This document shows positions 1 through 10,122 of a stretch of DNA of 64,000 nt, piece after piece. The stretch spans positions 1 through 64,000 of the forward strand of contig NZ_MARB01000016.1 of assembly GCF_001715975.1 (NCBI RefSeq), in the 5' to 3' direction. This stretch comes from Candidatus Thiodiazotropha endolucinida (GTDB taxonomy: Bacteria > Pseudomonadota > Gammaproteobacteria > Chromatiales > Chromatiaceae). The notes below the pieces were generated by a model. It was given only the letters and a program-made list of their open reading frames with translations. It was not told where the DNA came from and searched no databases. Every line of letters starts with the position of its first letter. Positions within the stretch are counted from its first letter, which is position 1. The position numbers were made by a program, and so were the translations under genes.

Positions 1-61
1 GCGTCCTGCGACGCTTCGCGTCTGGTCGAACGAAGGGTTCTAATCAAAGCCTCCCTATCCG

Positions 62-100
62 CCATATAAAAAGGGGCCCAGTGGGCCCCTTTTTATATGG
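62..100 (-). terminator. Terminator of tRNA-Ser, near-perfect palindrome
   Basis: Positions 62-80 pair with 82-100 with no mismatch around a single central base. The GC core (ggggccca/tgggcccc) is flanked by A and T runs, so it can act as an intrinsic terminator in both directions. The outermost right-hand bases are the encoded CCA end of the tRNA on the minus strand, so the stem overlaps the mature tRNA 3' end. No converging gene is visible to the left, because the window begins there. Confidence 0.8.
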
Positions 101-190
101 CGGAGAGAGAGGGATTCGAACCCTCGATGGAGCTATTAACCCCATACTCCCTTAGCAGGGGAGCGCCTTCAGCCGCTCGGCCATCTCTCC
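98..190 (-). tRNA. tRNA-Ser (anticodon GCT)
   Basis: Read on the minus strand, this is a class II tRNA with a 7-bp acceptor stem (GGAGAGA/TCTCTCC), discriminator G and an encoded CCA. The anticodon stem CTCCC/GGGAG encloses a loop with anticodon GCT, which reads AGC and AGU codons. There is a long variable arm and a GGTTCGAATCC T-arm. It lies downstream of csrA on the same strand, a common gammaproteobacterial arrangement. The 3' end runs directly into a strong terminator palindrome. Confidence 0.95.
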
Positions 191-334
191 GGGTGTATTT
201 GATTTTGGATGCAGTCAAACCCGTATGGGTGACTTTTACATCTTTTCAGGATTGAGGTGGCCTCAAGGTTTGGGACCCTGGTTCCCCTGATCCTTCAAGG
301 TGCTGAGATTGTACAGATTTCTTCTTCCACAAAC

Positions 335-363
335 AAAAAAACTTTACCTTCCATGGCAAAGTT
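335..363 (-). terminator. Probable csrA terminator
   Basis: On the minus strand a 9-bp stem (positions 363-355 with 348-340, one G-T pair) is followed by a run of T (A run 335-340 on the plus strand). It lies about 50 bases past the csrA stop. The remaining bases between csrA and tRNA-Ser (191-334) contain no gene I can support; they presumably hold the tRNA promoter. Confidence 0.55.
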
Positions 364-409
364 ATTTATTGGGATTAAGGCTTGTCGTTTTTATTCAGAC
401 CAGACGCCT

Positions 410-592
410 CTAGGACGACTCTTCCGACTGCTCTCTTTTTATACGTTCGTAGATCTCTTCCCGGTGTACGGTCACATCACGCGGCGCATTGACACCAATA
501 CGTACTTGATTTCCTTTAACACCTAATACAGTAACCGTAACCTCATCTCCAATCATCAGGGTTTCGCCGACACGGCGAGTAAGTATTAACAT
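410..592 (-). CDS. csrA: Carbon storage regulator CsrA
   Basis: A 60-residue CsrA/RsmA protein. This homodimeric RNA-binding protein blocks or stabilises mRNAs by binding GGA motifs and acts globally on carbon flux, motility and biofilm formation. The sequence starts [10 protein letters not shown], carries IGVNAP in the middle and has the conserved HREEI with the RNA-contact Arg44. The start at 592 is chosen over the longer open frame (to 676) because it matches the family exactly and has GGAGA about six bases upstream. It lies downstream of lysC on the same strand with a 200-base gap (593-793) in which I see no other gene. Confidence 0.97.
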   Translation of the reverse strand: MLILTRRVGETLMIGDEVTVTVLGVKGNQVRIGVNAPRDVTVHREEIYERIKREQSEESS

Positions 593-793
593 GTCCAGTC
601 TCCATGTTGTTCCTTGAGTTTTTGGCAGGCTTCGATTCTGTAACAATTCAATCTCAGCACCGCCATTGCCAACCAAGCCTCCGTATAATACGGGACTGGT
701 AGCTCTATTTTAGCAACTGGACTATGGGTAAAAAAGGGAAAATACGACTCAAAATACCTGTTTATAGGGCCTAAATGCTCTTAATCCCGATTT

Positions 794-2023
794 TTAGGAT
801 TGTACTTCTTTCTCCAGCTCAAATGCCTCGTGCAGCGCCCGAACACCCAGTTCGAGATATTTTTCATCGACCACCACAGAAATCTTGATTTCAGATGTGG
901 ATATCATACGGATGTTGATACCTTCGTCAGCAAGTGCCTCAAACATCTTGCTGGCGATCCCCGCATGGGAGCGCATACCGACACCCACCAGGGAGATCTT
1001 GACGATCTTGTCATCTGCCAACACTTCGCGTGCGCCCATTTCATCGGCTGTCTGCTGAAGAATATCCCTGGCACGTTTAAAGTCGACCCGATTCACGGTG
1101 AAAGTGAAATCTGTGCGCCCGGTATCGTGAGAGATGTTCTGAATTATCATGTCGACTTCGATATTCTGGCTCGATATTGGGCCAATTATTTTATATGCCA
1201 CGCCCGGTTGATCCGGAACCCCGAGAATGGTCAGCTTCGCTTCGTCGCGATTGAATGCAATACCGGAAATCTTCACCTGTTCCATGTTCTCTTCCTCAAA
1301 GGTAATCAGTGTGCCGTCGCCCTCTTCGAAACTGGACAGGACACGTAGGGGAACATTGTATTTGCCTGCAAATTCGACGGCACGTATCTGCAGCACCTTG
1401 GAACCGAGGCTGGCCATCTCCAGCATCTCTTCGAAGGTGATGCGCTCCAGCCGCCTGGCCTTGGGTTCAACTCTGGGATCGGTTGTGTAGACACCATCAA
1501 CATCGGTGTAGATCTGACACTCGTCAGCTTTAAGGGCAGCGGCCATGGCAACTGCCGTCGTATCCGATCCGCCTCGGCCAAGTGTGGTTATGCTGCCGTG
1601 TTCATCGACACCCTGAAAGCCGGCGACCACAACCACCCGGCCCGCCTCAAGATCCGCACGAACACGGGCGGCATCGATATCGCGTATGCGCGCCTTGCTG
1701 TATGCGCTGTCAGTGAGAATGTGCACCTGTCCACCGGTATAGGAACGGGCAGGACATCCAACCTTATGCAAGGCCATGGAAAGCAGCGCGATCGTGACCT
1801 GCTCGCCTGTGGAGACCAATACATCCATCTCCCTGGGATCAGGTGCCTTATCGATCTCTCCTGCGAGTGAGATCAGCCGGTTGGTCTCACCCGACATTGC
1901 GGAGACAACCACCACAACTTGATCACCTCTGTCTCTGTATCCCCTGACCTTGTTCGCAACGGCCATGATTCGCTCAATCGAGCCGACAGAGGTGCCGCCA
2001 TACTTCTGCACAATCATTGCCAT
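794..2023 (-). CDS. lysC: Aspartate kinase
   Basis: A 409-residue monofunctional aspartokinase. It phosphorylates aspartate, the first step to lysine, threonine, methionine and diaminopimelate. The N-terminus MAMIVQKYGGTSVGS is the kinase signature; FQG and GRGGSDTTA lie in the catalytic half, and the C-terminal third contains two ACT regulatory domains (from about residue 265). The upstream in-frame start at 2053 would add ten residues not typical of the family, so the MAMIV start is preferred. It lies between alaS and csrA, a common gammaproteobacterial order. Feedback control by lysine and/or threonine is expected from the ACT pair but cannot be read from the sequence. Confidence 0.96.
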   Translation of the reverse strand: MAMIVQKYGGTSVGSIERIMAVANKVRGYRDRGDQVVVVVSAMSGETNRLISLAGEIDKAPDPREMDVLVSTGEQVTIALLSMALHKVGCPARSYTGGQVHILTDSAYSKARIRDIDAARVRADLEAGRVVVVAGFQGVDEHGSITTLGRGGSDTTAVAMAAALKADECQIYTDVDGVYTTDPRVEPKARRLERITFEEMLEMASLGSKVLQIRAVEFAGKYNVPLRVLSSFEEGDGTLITFEEENMEQVKISGIAFNRDEAKLTILGVPDQPGVAYKIIGPISSQNIEVDMIIQNISHDTGRTDFTFTVNRVDFKRARDILQQTADEMGAREVLADDKIVKISLVGVGMRSHAGIASKMFEALADEGINIRMISTSEIKISVVVDEKYLELGVRALHEAFELEKEVQS

Positions 2024-2130
2024 GACAGTTTTAAACCCCAAATATCCAAGCACCTAAAAAAGCTGCACATTAAACACCAAACCGGCCCACAACGGAACCA
2101 AATATTGAATCCGATTTAACGTTGAGACGA

Positions 2131-4767
2131 TTATTCCAGACCCAGTTGCTTCCTGACCCAGGGCTCTACAATTTCCAGGGCTTGTGGAAGTGCAGCGGGA
2201 TTACTGCCTCCCGCCTGCGCCATATCCGGCCTTCCACCACCCTTGCCGTCAACCTTTTCTGCAGCCAGTTTCACCAGATCCCCCGCCTTCATCTGCGCGG
2301 TAAGATCCTTGGTCACACCTGCCACCAATGAAACCTTGCCCCCTGTTGTCGCAGCCAACAGAATAACCGCAGTGCCAAGTTTGTTTTTCAGTTGATCCAT
2401 GGTCTCGCGCAGTGATTTGGCATCGGCACCATCCAGGTTGGCCGCAAGCACCTTCACCTCACCCACTGAAACAGCGCCTGCTGCCAGATCAGTGCCTGCG
2501 GCACTGGCGAGCTTCCCCTTCAGCTGCTCCAATTCCTTCTCCAGTTTACGGTTGCGAACGAGGATCTGCTCCAGCTTGTCCTCGATCTCATCGCGTCCTG
2601 ATTTGATCATTTCAGCGATCCGCTGCACCCGCTCTTCGTCCGCCTCCATCCATTCAACAGCTCGTTGACCGGTTATCGCTTCGATTCGACGCACACCGGC
2701 GGCAATGCCACTCTCTGCTGTAATCTTGAAAAGCCCGATGTCCCCCACCGCATTGACGTGGGTTCCACCGCAAAGCTCGGTGGAAAAATCACCCATGCTC
2801 AGCACCCGTACCTGATCCGCATACTTCTCGCCGAAGAGCGCCATGGCGCCGGATGCCTTTGCCTGATCCAGGGACATGAGTTGAGTTGCAACCAGGTGAT
2901 TGTGGCGTATCTGAAGATTTACCAGTTGCTCGATCGACTGCAGTTGTTCACGAGTAATGGGTTCGAAATGGGAAAAATCGAATCGAAGTCTCTCCGCATC
3001 GACCAGCGAACCCTTCTGAGTTACATGTTCGCCCAGTTCCCGGCGCAGTGCTGCGTGTAATAGATGGGTTGCCGAGTGATTGAGCGCAGTGGCCTGGCGG
3101 GTATAGGCATTGACCTGTGCAGTCACCTTGTCGCCAACAGCGAGGATGCCTTCCTCAAGCTTGCCGATATGAGCAAAGAGTTCACCGCCCTGTTTTAGTG
3201 TATCGTCCACTTCGAACAGCAGGCCATCCCCTTCGAGGACACCTTGATCACCCACCTGACCACCGGATTCGGCATAGAATGACGTATTATCCAGAAACAC
3301 CATGCCGGACTCCCCCTGCTGCAGTGCACTGACCGACTCGCCATCACGCAGCAGAGCGACGACCCTCCCCTGTTCCTCAAGGTGATCATAACCGGAAAAC
3401 CGGGTCTCCTCTTCCAACCCCAGGTCGACATTCGCCACTACGCCGAATTGACTCGCGGCCTGGGCTCGTTCTCGTTGTGCCGACATAGCCTCGTCGAAAC
3501 CCGACTGATCGATGGTCAATTCGCGCTCGCGGGCGATATCGGCAGTCAGATCCCTGGGAAACCCATAGGTATCGTAAAGCTTGAATACAAGTTCGCCGGG
3601 TATAACCTTGCCGTCAAGCTCCTCAATGGCCTCTTCGAGAATCTTCATCCCCTGTTCCAGGGTCTGGGCAAACCGCTCCTCCTCCAGGCGCAGTACCTTT
3701 TCTACCTGGCCACGTTGCGACAGCAACTCGGGATAGGCCTCACCCATCTCATCACACAAACAACCAACAAGCTTGTGGAAAAACGGCTCCTTCACGCCCA
3801 GCATATAGCCGTGACGAATGGCGCGGCGAATTATCCGCCGCAATACATATCCACGGCCTTCATTGGACGGCAAGACACCATCGGTGATGAGAAAGGCGCA
3901 GGAGCGTATATGGTCGGCGATAACCCGCAGGGACTTCTCTTCCAGGTTACTGCAGCCGGTCAACTCAGCAGCGGCCTGAATGAGATGGACGAACAGATCG
4001 ATTTCATAATTGCTGTGCACCTTCTGCAATACGGCAGCTAGACGCTCCAATCCCATACCCGTATCCACAGACGGCTTGGGTAGCGGTGTCAACACGCCAT
4101 CGGCATCCCGGTTGTATTGCATGAAAACCAGGTTCCAGATCTCGATATAGCGATCACCTTCCTCTTCCGCAGTGCCGGGCGGACCGCCCCATATACCCTC
4201 TCCGTGGTCGAAAAAGATCTCCGAACAGGGGCCGCAAGGTCCGGTATCACCCATTGACCAGAAATTGTCGCTCTCATAGCGCTTGCCCCCCGGCTTGTCA
4301 CCGATTCTGGTGAAACGGGCGGGATCGATTCCAATCTCGTCGAGCCAGATTTTTGCTGCTTCGTCATCCTCTTCATAGACGGTCACCCACAGCTTTTCTG
4401 CCGGCAGGCCGATAGTTTCGGTGAGAAACTCCCAGGCATAGTTGATGGCGTCTCGTTTGAAGTAGTCTCCGAAACTGAAATTTCCCAGCATCTCGAAAAA
4501 GGTATGATGGCGAGCGGTATAACCGACATTCTCAAGATCATTGTGCTTTCCGCCTGCGCGTACACAACGTTGAGAACTCGCTGCTCTTTGGTAGTTGCGC
4601 TTTTCCCGACCGAGAAACAGATCCTTGAACTGCACCATGCCCGCATTGGTAAAGAGCAGGGTGGGATCATTCTGCGGTACCAAGGGGCTGCTGACGACCA
4701 CCTCATGTTCGCGATCGGCAAAATAGTCCAGAAAAGCTTGTCGTATATCAGCGCTGGTTTTCATCAT
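2131..4767 (-). CDS. alaS: Alanyl-tRNA synthetase
   Basis: An 878-residue class II synthetase of normal length that charges tRNA-Ala. The N-terminal aminoacylation core begins [14 protein letters not shown] and continues with [13 protein letters not shown]. The editing domain carries [12 protein letters not shown] and the zinc-type motif ELCGGTHV. The C-terminal region ends in the dimerisation/C-Ala part with [12 protein letters not shown]. Two adjacent ATG codons occur at 4767 and 4764, and either could be the start. It belongs to the recA-recX-alaS-lysC-csrA series on the minus strand. The gap to recX (4768-4982) contains a strong stem-loop and no gene. Confidence 0.97.
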   Translation of the reverse strand: MMKTSADIRQAFLDYFADREHEVVVSSPLVPQNDPTLLFTNAGMVQFKDLFLGREKRNYQRAASSQRCVRAGGKHNDLENVGYTARHHTFFEMLGNFSFGDYFKRDAINYAWEFLTETIGLPAEKLWVTVYEEDDEAAKIWLDEIGIDPARFTRIGDKPGGKRYESDNFWSMGDTGPCGPCSEIFFDHGEGIWGGPPGTAEEEGDRYIEIWNLVFMQYNRDADGVLTPLPKPSVDTGMGLERLAAVLQKVHSNYEIDLFVHLIQAAAELTGCSNLEEKSLRVIADHIRSCAFLITDGVLPSNEGRGYVLRRIIRRAIRHGYMLGVKEPFFHKLVGCLCDEMGEAYPELLSQRGQVEKVLRLEEERFAQTLEQGMKILEEAIEELDGKVIPGELVFKLYDTYGFPRDLTADIARERELTIDQSGFDEAMSAQRERAQAASQFGVVANVDLGLEEETRFSGYDHLEEQGRVVALLRDGESVSALQQGESGMVFLDNTSFYAESGGQVGDQGVLEGDGLLFEVDDTLKQGGELFAHIGKLEEGILAVGDKVTAQVNAYTRQATALNHSATHLLHAALRRELGEHVTQKGSLVDAERLRFDFSHFEPITREQLQSIEQLVNLQIRHNHLVATQLMSLDQAKASGAMALFGEKYADQVRVLSMGDFSTELCGGTHVNAVGDIGLFKITAESGIAAGVRRIEAITGQRAVEWMEADEERVQRIAEMIKSGRDEIEDKLEQILVRNRKLEKELEQLKGKLASAAGTDLAAGAVSVGEVKVLAANLDGADAKSLRETMDQLKNKLGTAVILLAATTGGKVSLVAGVTKDLTAQMKAGDLVKLAAEKVDGKGGGRPDMAQAGGSNPAALPQALEIVEPWVRKQLGLE

Positions 4768-4939
4768 GAAGGAAAAAATTAACCGGGAAATAAACCCTAA
4801 AAGATAACAGGAACGGAGATAAAAAGCCCGTACCGGTTACATTAAAAGTACATACTCCAGCTATCACCGCCTCGCCGGGAGCGGTAGTGGGTGGAAAAGC
4901 CACGCATGCGGAATGTAAGTCACCAATATGGGTCGGCGA

Positions 4940-4964
4940 TGAGGGGGTATTGGATACCCCCTCA
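4940..4964. repeat. Perfect 11-bp stem-loop between recX and alaS
   Basis: Positions 4940-4950 (tgagggggtat) pair perfectly with 4954-4964 around a three-base loop. No T run follows on either strand, so it is not a classical terminator. It could be an mRNA processing or stabilising hairpin between recX and alaS. Confidence 0.5.
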
Positions 4965-4982
4965 GCTGGGGCAAGCCGGTAA

Positions 4983-5384
4983 TCAATCGAAAAGGAATTG
5001 ACGGATCAGCTCGCCAGGGAAGCCCCGATGTTGAAGAAATCTCGCCTTTCTGACCAGGGTCTTTCGATCCGTGCAGGGTTCGGTGCCGAACTTGGCATCG
5101 TGTACCCGTTGCAACAAGGCTGGCCATAGCTCGGCATATCCCTCGAGATAGGTTTCAATCAGCGCCTCATCGATACCGCGCTCACGCAATTCAGCCCTGA
5201 TGCGCACAGGTCCGCTGCCTCGCTCTGTCCTGCTGGCGATATAGCTTTCGGTGTAACGGTCATCACTCTGCAGACCGGACTCGCTCAAACGCTGCAGGAT
5301 TGTATCGATTTTGTGTTCCTCGAAATCACGGGATTGCAGTTTGAACCGCAACTCCTGCAACGAGTGTTCACGCTGAGTCAGCAA
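4983..5384 (-). CDS. recX: RecA modulator RecX
   Basis: RecX family protein that binds RecA filaments and limits RecA activity. The sequence has the tandem three-helix repeats of the family: LLTQREHSLQELRFKLQSR, then DDRYTESYIASR with GSGPVRIRAELRERG, then KARFLQHRGFPGELIRQFL. The start is uncertain. The frame extends upstream to about 5453 without ATG or GTG. TTG at 5384 (133 residues) would cut into the first helix, while a CTG at 5427-5429 overlapping the recA stop would give about 148 residues, the usual length, and suggests translational coupling to recA. Confidence 0.9.
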   Translation of the reverse strand: MLTQREHSLQELRFKLQSRDFEEHKIDTILQRLSESGLQSDDRYTESYIASRTERGSGPVRIRAELRERGIDEALIETYLEGYAELWPALLQRVHDAKFGTEPCTDRKTLVRKARFLQHRGFPGELIRQFLFD

Positions 5385-5425
5385 GCGGATCGCCGCTGCC
5401 TCTATCTCCGTATAGCCCGCCTCGT

Positions 5426-6454
5426 TCAGACTTCGGCCTCGGCGAGTTCTTCCTCACTGTCTTGCGATGGCAGCAACTCCTCCCGGATACGGGATTCGAT
5501 CGCCTCTGAGATATCGGGATTCTCTTTAAGAAAGTTACGCACATTCTCCTTGCCCTGGCCGATACGGTCGCCATTATAGCTATACCAGGCACCGGATTTA
5601 TCGATGATGCTCCGTTGAACACCCAGTTCGATGATCTCACCCTCATGGGAGATCCCCTCACCATAGAGGATCTCAAACTGCACCTGTTTGAAGGGAGGCG
5701 CAACCTTGTTTTTCACCACCTTGACCCGGGTATCATTGCCCACCACTTCATCGCCCTTTTTGATCGCGCCTGTGCGGCGGATATCGAGACGTACTGAGGA
5801 GTAGAATTTCAACGCATTACCGCCGGTGGTCGTTTCCGGATTGCCGAACATCACACCAATCTTCATGCGAATCTGATTGATGAAGATCACCAGGCAATTG
5901 GTGCGTTTGATATTGGCGGTCAGTTTCCGCAGCGCCTGGGACATCAATCGAGCCTGCAAGCCGACATGGGAATCCCCCATATCGCCTTCGATTTCCGCCT
6001 TGGGGGTCAGGGCAGCCACGGAATCGATGACAACCAGATCCACTGCACCGGAGCGCACCAGCATATCGGTGATCTCCAGGGCCTGCTCACCGGTATCCGG
6101 CTGTGACACCAGCAACTCATCCACATTGACGCCCAATTTCTCAGCGTACTGCGGATCGAGTGCATGCTCTGCATCTATGAAAGCGGCGGTACCCCCCATC
6201 TTCTGCGCTTCGGCCACCACCTGCAGGGTCAATGTGGTCTTGCCTGACGATTCGGGTCCGTAGATCTCCACAACACGACCTTTGGGCAACCCACCGATAC
6301 CCAGCGCAATATCCAGGCTCAGGGAACCGGTCGAGATCGCATCGATGTTACGGACTGCACTGGTGTCACCCATCCGCATCACAGATCCCTTGCCGAACTG
6401 TTTTTCAATCTGCCCCAGAGCGGCACTCAGCGCTTTTGCACGGTTTTCATCCAT
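5426..6454 (-). CDS. recA: Recombinase RecA
   Basis: A 342-residue RecA, the strand-exchange ATPase of homologous recombination and coprotease for LexA. It starts [20 protein letters not shown] and carries Walker [10 protein letters not shown] (about residues 66-74), Walker [11 protein letters not shown], and the L2-region [17 protein letters not shown]. The C-terminus is acidic (EEELAEAEV). The start at 6454 is chosen over 6469 because GAGGA precedes it by about eight bases and it matches the family. An inverted repeat (gccggac at 6490-6496 and gtccggc at 6503-6509) lies in the leader. I found no convincing LexA box upstream, so SOS control is not supported by what I see. Confidence 0.98.
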   Translation of the reverse strand: MDENRAKALSAALGQIEKQFGKGSVMRMGDTSAVRNIDAISTGSLSLDIALGIGGLPKGRVVEIYGPESSGKTTLTLQVVAEAQKMGGTAAFIDAEHALDPQYAEKLGVNVDELLVSQPDTGEQALEITDMLVRSGAVDLVVIDSVAALTPKAEIEGDMGDSHVGLQARLMSQALRKLTANIKRTNCLVIFINQIRMKIGVMFGNPETTTGGNALKFYSSVRLDIRRTGAIKKGDEVVGNDTRVKVVKNKVAPPFKQVQFEILYGEGISHEGEIIELGVQRSIIDKSGAWYSYNGDRIGQGKENVRNFLKENPDISEAIESRIREELLPSQDSEEELAEAEV

Positions 6455-6698
6455 TCGGTCAATCCTCATCTGTTGAAATTAAGCGATGCGCCGGACATCC
6501 GAGTCCGGCGACCTGTCATGATCGGATGAAATTATCACACAGCCAAAGGCTCACGTCATGAGTCGATGCACAGGGTTTTTAATCCTTCAAAGGCTCGAGA
6601 GAAATCTTAGCTACAACGGATATTTTCAACAATTTCTAATTGTTACATTAATCACTTAGAGACACGTTTAGATTACGCCAAACTTCTGCATTCACTAT

Positions 6699-7916
6699 TC
6701 AGTCCGGCATGGTCTTGACGACGGAAGAATAGCCGTCAAACACCGGCCTCCGCCTGCCCAACCACAGGGTGATGCTGAAGGTGATACTCAGGATAAGCAA
6801 CGATCCGGTCACCACCCCCTCCCATTCAGCCCAGCGCCAAAACGGCTCCAGATAAAATCCCCCCAGGGTGGCTCCGGCATAATAGAACATTAAATAGAGT
6901 GAGGTTGCGCTGGCACGTGCCCATTGAGCATGGCTGGTAACCCAGCCGGCCGCCAGGGAGTGGGTAAAGAAAAAGCCAAGGGCATTGATAAAAAAACCGG
7001 CGATGATGACAATCAGATTGGGTATCAGGGTCAATAATGTACCAGCCATAAAAATCACGATGCCCACGCCCATTGCTCCGGTTTGAGATCGGTTTTTCAC
7101 CAGTCGGCCGGATATTGAAGCCGCCAAGGTGCCTGTAAGATAGGTCAGGAAAAACAGGCCCAGCCAGTCAGAGGATAGACCATAGGGCTCATCCGCCAGA
7201 ACAAATGTGACATAGCTGTATTGGTTGACAAAGATAAAGAAATTCAACCCTCCGATGAAGCAGGCGGCAAGAATCATCGGATTGCGAAGATGCAGCATGA
7301 GGTCGTTTCTAACCTGGTGGAACCGAAACGGCCTCGCTACAAAACGCTGCGATGCCGGCATCATGCGAAACACCAAAAACAGACAAACCAGATCGAAGGC
7401 GCCGAGGAAGAGAAAACTGCTCCGCCACCCCCACTCCGCCGCAACCAGGCCACTGATCAGTCGGCCTGCAACGCCTCCCAGGGTGTTTGCACCGATATAG
7501 ATTCCGACGGCCAGCAACAAGGCCTTTGATTCAAACTCTTCACCCATATAGGCAAGCGCGGCGGCAGGCAGCCCGGCAATCAAAGCCCCCTGAATGCATC
7601 GCAATATCAGCAGACTGGTGTAATCGGCGGCGAATGCGGTTGCGACCGTCACCAGACACAGCAACAGCAGAGTGAAAAGAATGACCACTCGGCGGCCTAT
7701 TGCATCGGAGAGAGGTCCGAAGAAGAGCAGGCAGACTCCCATCGACAGGGTCGCAACGGAGAGGCTCAGGGACGCCTCAAGGGAGTCTATGTCGAAGTCA
7801 GCACGCAATACCGGCAACAACGGCTGAGTGATGTAGAGATTGCTGAAAACCATCACCGAACCGATACAGAGTGCCAACGTGGCGTACCAGAATTTCGGTG
7901 TATTGCATTGAATCAT
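6699..7916 (-). CDS. MFS transporter (YnfM/AraJ-like exporter)
   Basis: A 405-residue major facilitator with about twelve hydrophobic segments. The N-terminus (SNLYITQPLLPVLRADFDI) and the motif-A-like FGPLSDAIGRRVV loop between helices 2 and 3 (about residues 66-78) resemble the YnfM/arabinose-efflux branch of H+ antiporters. The substrate cannot be told. It is divergent from a LysR regulator across 98 bases of AT-rich DNA, the usual arrangement for a LysR-controlled exporter. Regulation of this gene by that neighbour is inference. Confidence 0.85.
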   Translation of the reverse strand: MIQCNTPKFWYATLALCIGSVMVFSNLYITQPLLPVLRADFDIDSLEASLSLSVATLSMGVCLLFFGPLSDAIGRRVVILFTLLLLCLVTVATAFAADYTSLLILRCIQGALIAGLPAAALAYMGEEFESKALLLAVGIYIGANTLGGVAGRLISGLVAAEWGWRSSFLFLGAFDLVCLFLVFRMMPASQRFVARPFRFHQVRNDLMLHLRNPMILAACFIGGLNFFIFVNQYSYVTFVLADEPYGLSSDWLGLFFLTYLTGTLAASISGRLVKNRSQTGAMGVGIVIFMAGTLLTLIPNLIVIIAGFFINALGFFFTHSLAAGWVTSHAQWARASATSLYLMFYYAGATLGGFYLEPFWRWAEWEGVVTGSLLILSITFSITLWLGRRRPVFDGYSSVVKTMPD

Positions 7917-7966
7917 GTTCGCCTGAAACGGTTATGACTGGAGTATATTGAGCCTAACCCCGATTT

Positions 7967-7998
7967 AACTATAATAAAAATATATAATTTATATAGTT
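7967..7998. promoter_or_regulatory. Candidate LysR operator in divergent promoter
   Basis: The inverted pair aactata (7967-7973) and tatagtt (7992-7998) encloses 18 AT-rich bases in the 98-base gap between the divergent MFS and LysR genes. LysR proteins usually bind dyads in such gaps, though typically with T-N11-A spacing. The assignment is positional inference. Confidence 0.35.
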
Positions 7999-8014
7999 TT
8001 CATTCGATTTATAT

Positions 8015-8917
8015 ATGGATATTAAGCAACTGACCTATTTCAAGGCTGTATGCCAGTATGGCGGATTTAGCGCAGCAGCCCGTCGACTGCACATCGCTCA
8101 GCCCGCCATCAGCATCGCTATGCGCAAACTCGAGGCAGAGCTGAATCTTACCCTGCTGCATCGCAGCGATCGCCAGATCACCCCGACGGTAGAGGGTGAG
8201 GTGTTGTTGGGCCATGCCATCCGCATCATCGAAATGTCAGAGGCTGCTGAGCTGGAGATGCGCGAACTCCGGGGGCTGGCAAAGGGAGAGATGCGCATCG
8301 GGATCCCCAGCATGTTGGGTTCCTACTATTTCCCCCCGATACTCATGGGGTTCAAGCATCGCTATCCGGCGTTGAGTCTCTCCGTCTACGAACAGGGCAC
8401 CCGCCGTCTGCAGGATATGATCAGGACAGGCGAACTCGACCTTGGTGTGGTGGTTGCGGATCCACCCCCGGAGGATCTGGAAACCCGCCTGCTAACCCGT
8501 GAAGAGATGGTTGTCTGTGTACCCAGAGAACATCCGCTCGCGGCACGCAGCAGTATATGCATGGAGGAGTTCTTCAGTCATGAACTGGTGGTCTTCAAGA
8601 CGGGCTATTTCCTGCGCGAGTTCATCGATCGTTACAGTCAGAAACGCAGTCTGCCACCGAAAATAGCCTTTGAAACCAATCTGATTCCTCTTACCAAGGC
8701 GATCGTGCGCCAAGGCTTTGGCATTACCACCTTTTTACGCATGGTGGTCGAGCAGGATACACAGAACGATCTGGTGGCGGTTCCATTCGACGAACCGGTA
8801 TTTCTCGATCTCTCGTTGGCGTGGAAAAAGGGGGGATATCTGTCAAGGGCGAACCAGGCATTTATCGACTTTGTTCTAAGCCAGACCAAAGACATGAAAC
8901 ACCACTTGCCGCAATGA
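8015..8917 (+). CDS. LysR-family transcriptional regulator
   Basis: A 300-residue LysR regulator. Residues 1-60 form the winged HTH, with the typical pattern QLTYFKAVCQYGGFSAAARRL and the recognition segment AQPAISIAMRKLEAEL. Residues from about 90 onward form the periplasmic-binding-like effector domain (GEMRIGIPSMLGSYYFPPIL). It likely controls the divergent MFS exporter and itself. The effector is unknown. Downstream, 8918-9128 contains no gene I can support, and I saw no FMN-riboswitch pattern ahead of the next gene. Confidence 0.93.
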   Translation: MDIKQLTYFKAVCQYGGFSAAARRLHIAQPAISIAMRKLEAELNLTLLHRSDRQITPTVEGEVLLGHAIRIIEMSEAAELEMRELRGLAKGEMRIGIPSMLGSYYFPPILMGFKHRYPALSLSVYEQGTRRLQDMIRTGELDLGVVVADPPPEDLETRLLTREEMVVCVPREHPLAARSSICMEEFFSHELVVFKTGYFLREFIDRYSQKRSLPPKIAFETNLIPLTKAIVRQGFGITTFLRMVVEQDTQNDLVAVPFDEPVFLDLSLAWKKGGYLSRANQAFIDFVLSQTKDMKHHLPQ

Positions 8918-9128
8918 CCGCCTCAGGCAATCCGATGCGATCACATCTGTCTGGCGATATGGGAGTTTAGATTCTACTTCGTCATAAGCTGCTTTGAACT
9001 GCACAACCCGGGATAGAGGGTTGGTATACTTATAGCTTATCCTGTGTACACCGGTAATCTTAGCGGGCGACACGCCCTCTTCATACCGCCAGATAATATT
9101 TTCTTAATCGTGAGTAGTAACTAAATTT

Positions 9129-9761
9129 ATGTTTACAGGTATTGTTCAAGGGACCGCAGAGGTTGTCGACATCAAAAGGAAAGAGGCATTCCGTACCTAT
9201 CGGATACGCATGCCTTCGACCGCGCTGCAGGGTCTGAAGCCGGGAGCCTCGGTGGCGCACAATGGCTGTTGCCTAACAGTGGTCCGCATCGAGGGTGACC
9301 TGGTAGATTTCGACCTGATGCAGGAGACGCTGCATGCCACCAACCTCGGGGCGGTTGATATCGGGGATCGGGTCAATTTTGAACGGGCCGCGCGTTTTGG
9401 CGATGAGATCGGCGGACACGCCATGTCCGGACATATCCTTTGCACAGCGGAAGTCGTCAATATTGAGCGTAGTGAAAACAATTACCGTATACGGTTCAAA
9501 CTGCCGCCCCAATGGCGTCACTACATCTTTACCAAGGGTTATATCGGCATCGATGGCATCAGCCTGACAATCGGTCGGGTAGTGGACGAACAATTCGATG
9601 TCAATCTGATTCCGGAAACCCTGCAACGCACCAACATCGGCACACGCAAAATCGGTGATCATGTGAATATCGAAATTGATCCCCAGACACAGGCGATTGT
9701 CGATACTGTGACCAACTTACTACCGGATCTTTTACAACGGCTCAATCTGCCAAATGATTGA
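9129..9761 (+). CDS. ribC: Riboflavin synthase alpha subunit
   Basis: A 210-residue riboflavin synthase that dismutates two 6,7-dimethyl-8-ribityllumazine molecules to riboflavin. It consists of two lumazine-binding repeats. The first starts [13 protein letters not shown] and has GCCLTV and [14 protein letters not shown]. The second has [18 protein letters not shown] and [12 protein letters not shown]. The length and the C-terminal [16 protein letters not shown] match the E. coli RibC type. It stands alone here without ribD, ribB or ribH, as E. coli ribC does. The symbol ribE is used for the same enzyme in many annotations. Confidence 0.96.
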   Translation: MFTGIVQGTAEVVDIKRKEAFRTYRIRMPSTALQGLKPGASVAHNGCCLTVVRIEGDLVDFDLMQETLHATNLGAVDIGDRVNFERAARFGDEIGGHAMSGHILCTAEVVNIERSENNYRIRFKLPPQWRHYIFTKGYIGIDGISLTIGRVVDEQFDVNLIPETLQRTNIGTRKIGDHVNIEIDPQTQAIVDTVTNLLPDLLQRLNLPND

Positions 9762-9819
9762 CTTGCGGTTTTCTTGGCACTCCCCCAGAACGGATATGCT
9801 AAATCCGGAATGAATGCAG

Positions 9820-10030
9820 GCCGCAAATGAACGCCAATCACCGCAAAATACTGCAAATAGGAAACTGCCTTGTTGAAGTAGAAATTATTGCAATAAGCGA
9901 AATTCCATCGATGCAAGAAACCTTGTAAATACCCGCCACATGAGCCCGGGTATTCATGTGCGATGTGGTTGCTTGTAGAATTGCAATACCATTTGCGTCA
10001 ATTTTGCGGTGATTGGCGTTCATTTGCGGC
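9820..10030. repeat. Palindromic repeat element, copy A (30-bp arms)
   Basis: Positions 9820-9849 are the exact reverse complement of 10001-10030, with 151 bases between. The arms contain the spaced CCGCAAATGAACGC-type unit. A related element follows soxL at 15435-15569. The interior on the plus strand includes a short stretch readable as VEVEIIAISEIPSMQETL before a stop, which weakly recalls the conserved part of GxxExxY-family proteins. That link is from memory of the family and is tentative. It fills the gap between ribC and the cupin gene. Confidence 0.7.
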
Positions 10031-10122
10031 TAAATAATATATTGCCAGTCGATTGATTGGATTCAGTACAATATTTCAATGCACATGATTTGGTGAAGCC
10101 CATTTGAACGGATAGGTGTCAT

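Noticed and set aside
1-61. Second tRNA (Arg) downstream of tRNA-Ser
   Set aside because: No acceptor or T-arm pattern could be found in these bases.
257-526. Plus-strand frame of 89 codons opposite csrA
   Set aside because: Overlaps csrA antisense and its terminator; no family features.
6455-6698. LexA box upstream of recA
   Set aside because: No CTG-N10-CAG match found on either strand in this interval by eye.
8918-9128. FMN riboswitch ahead of riboflavin synthase
   Set aside because: None of the conserved RFN segments is visible.
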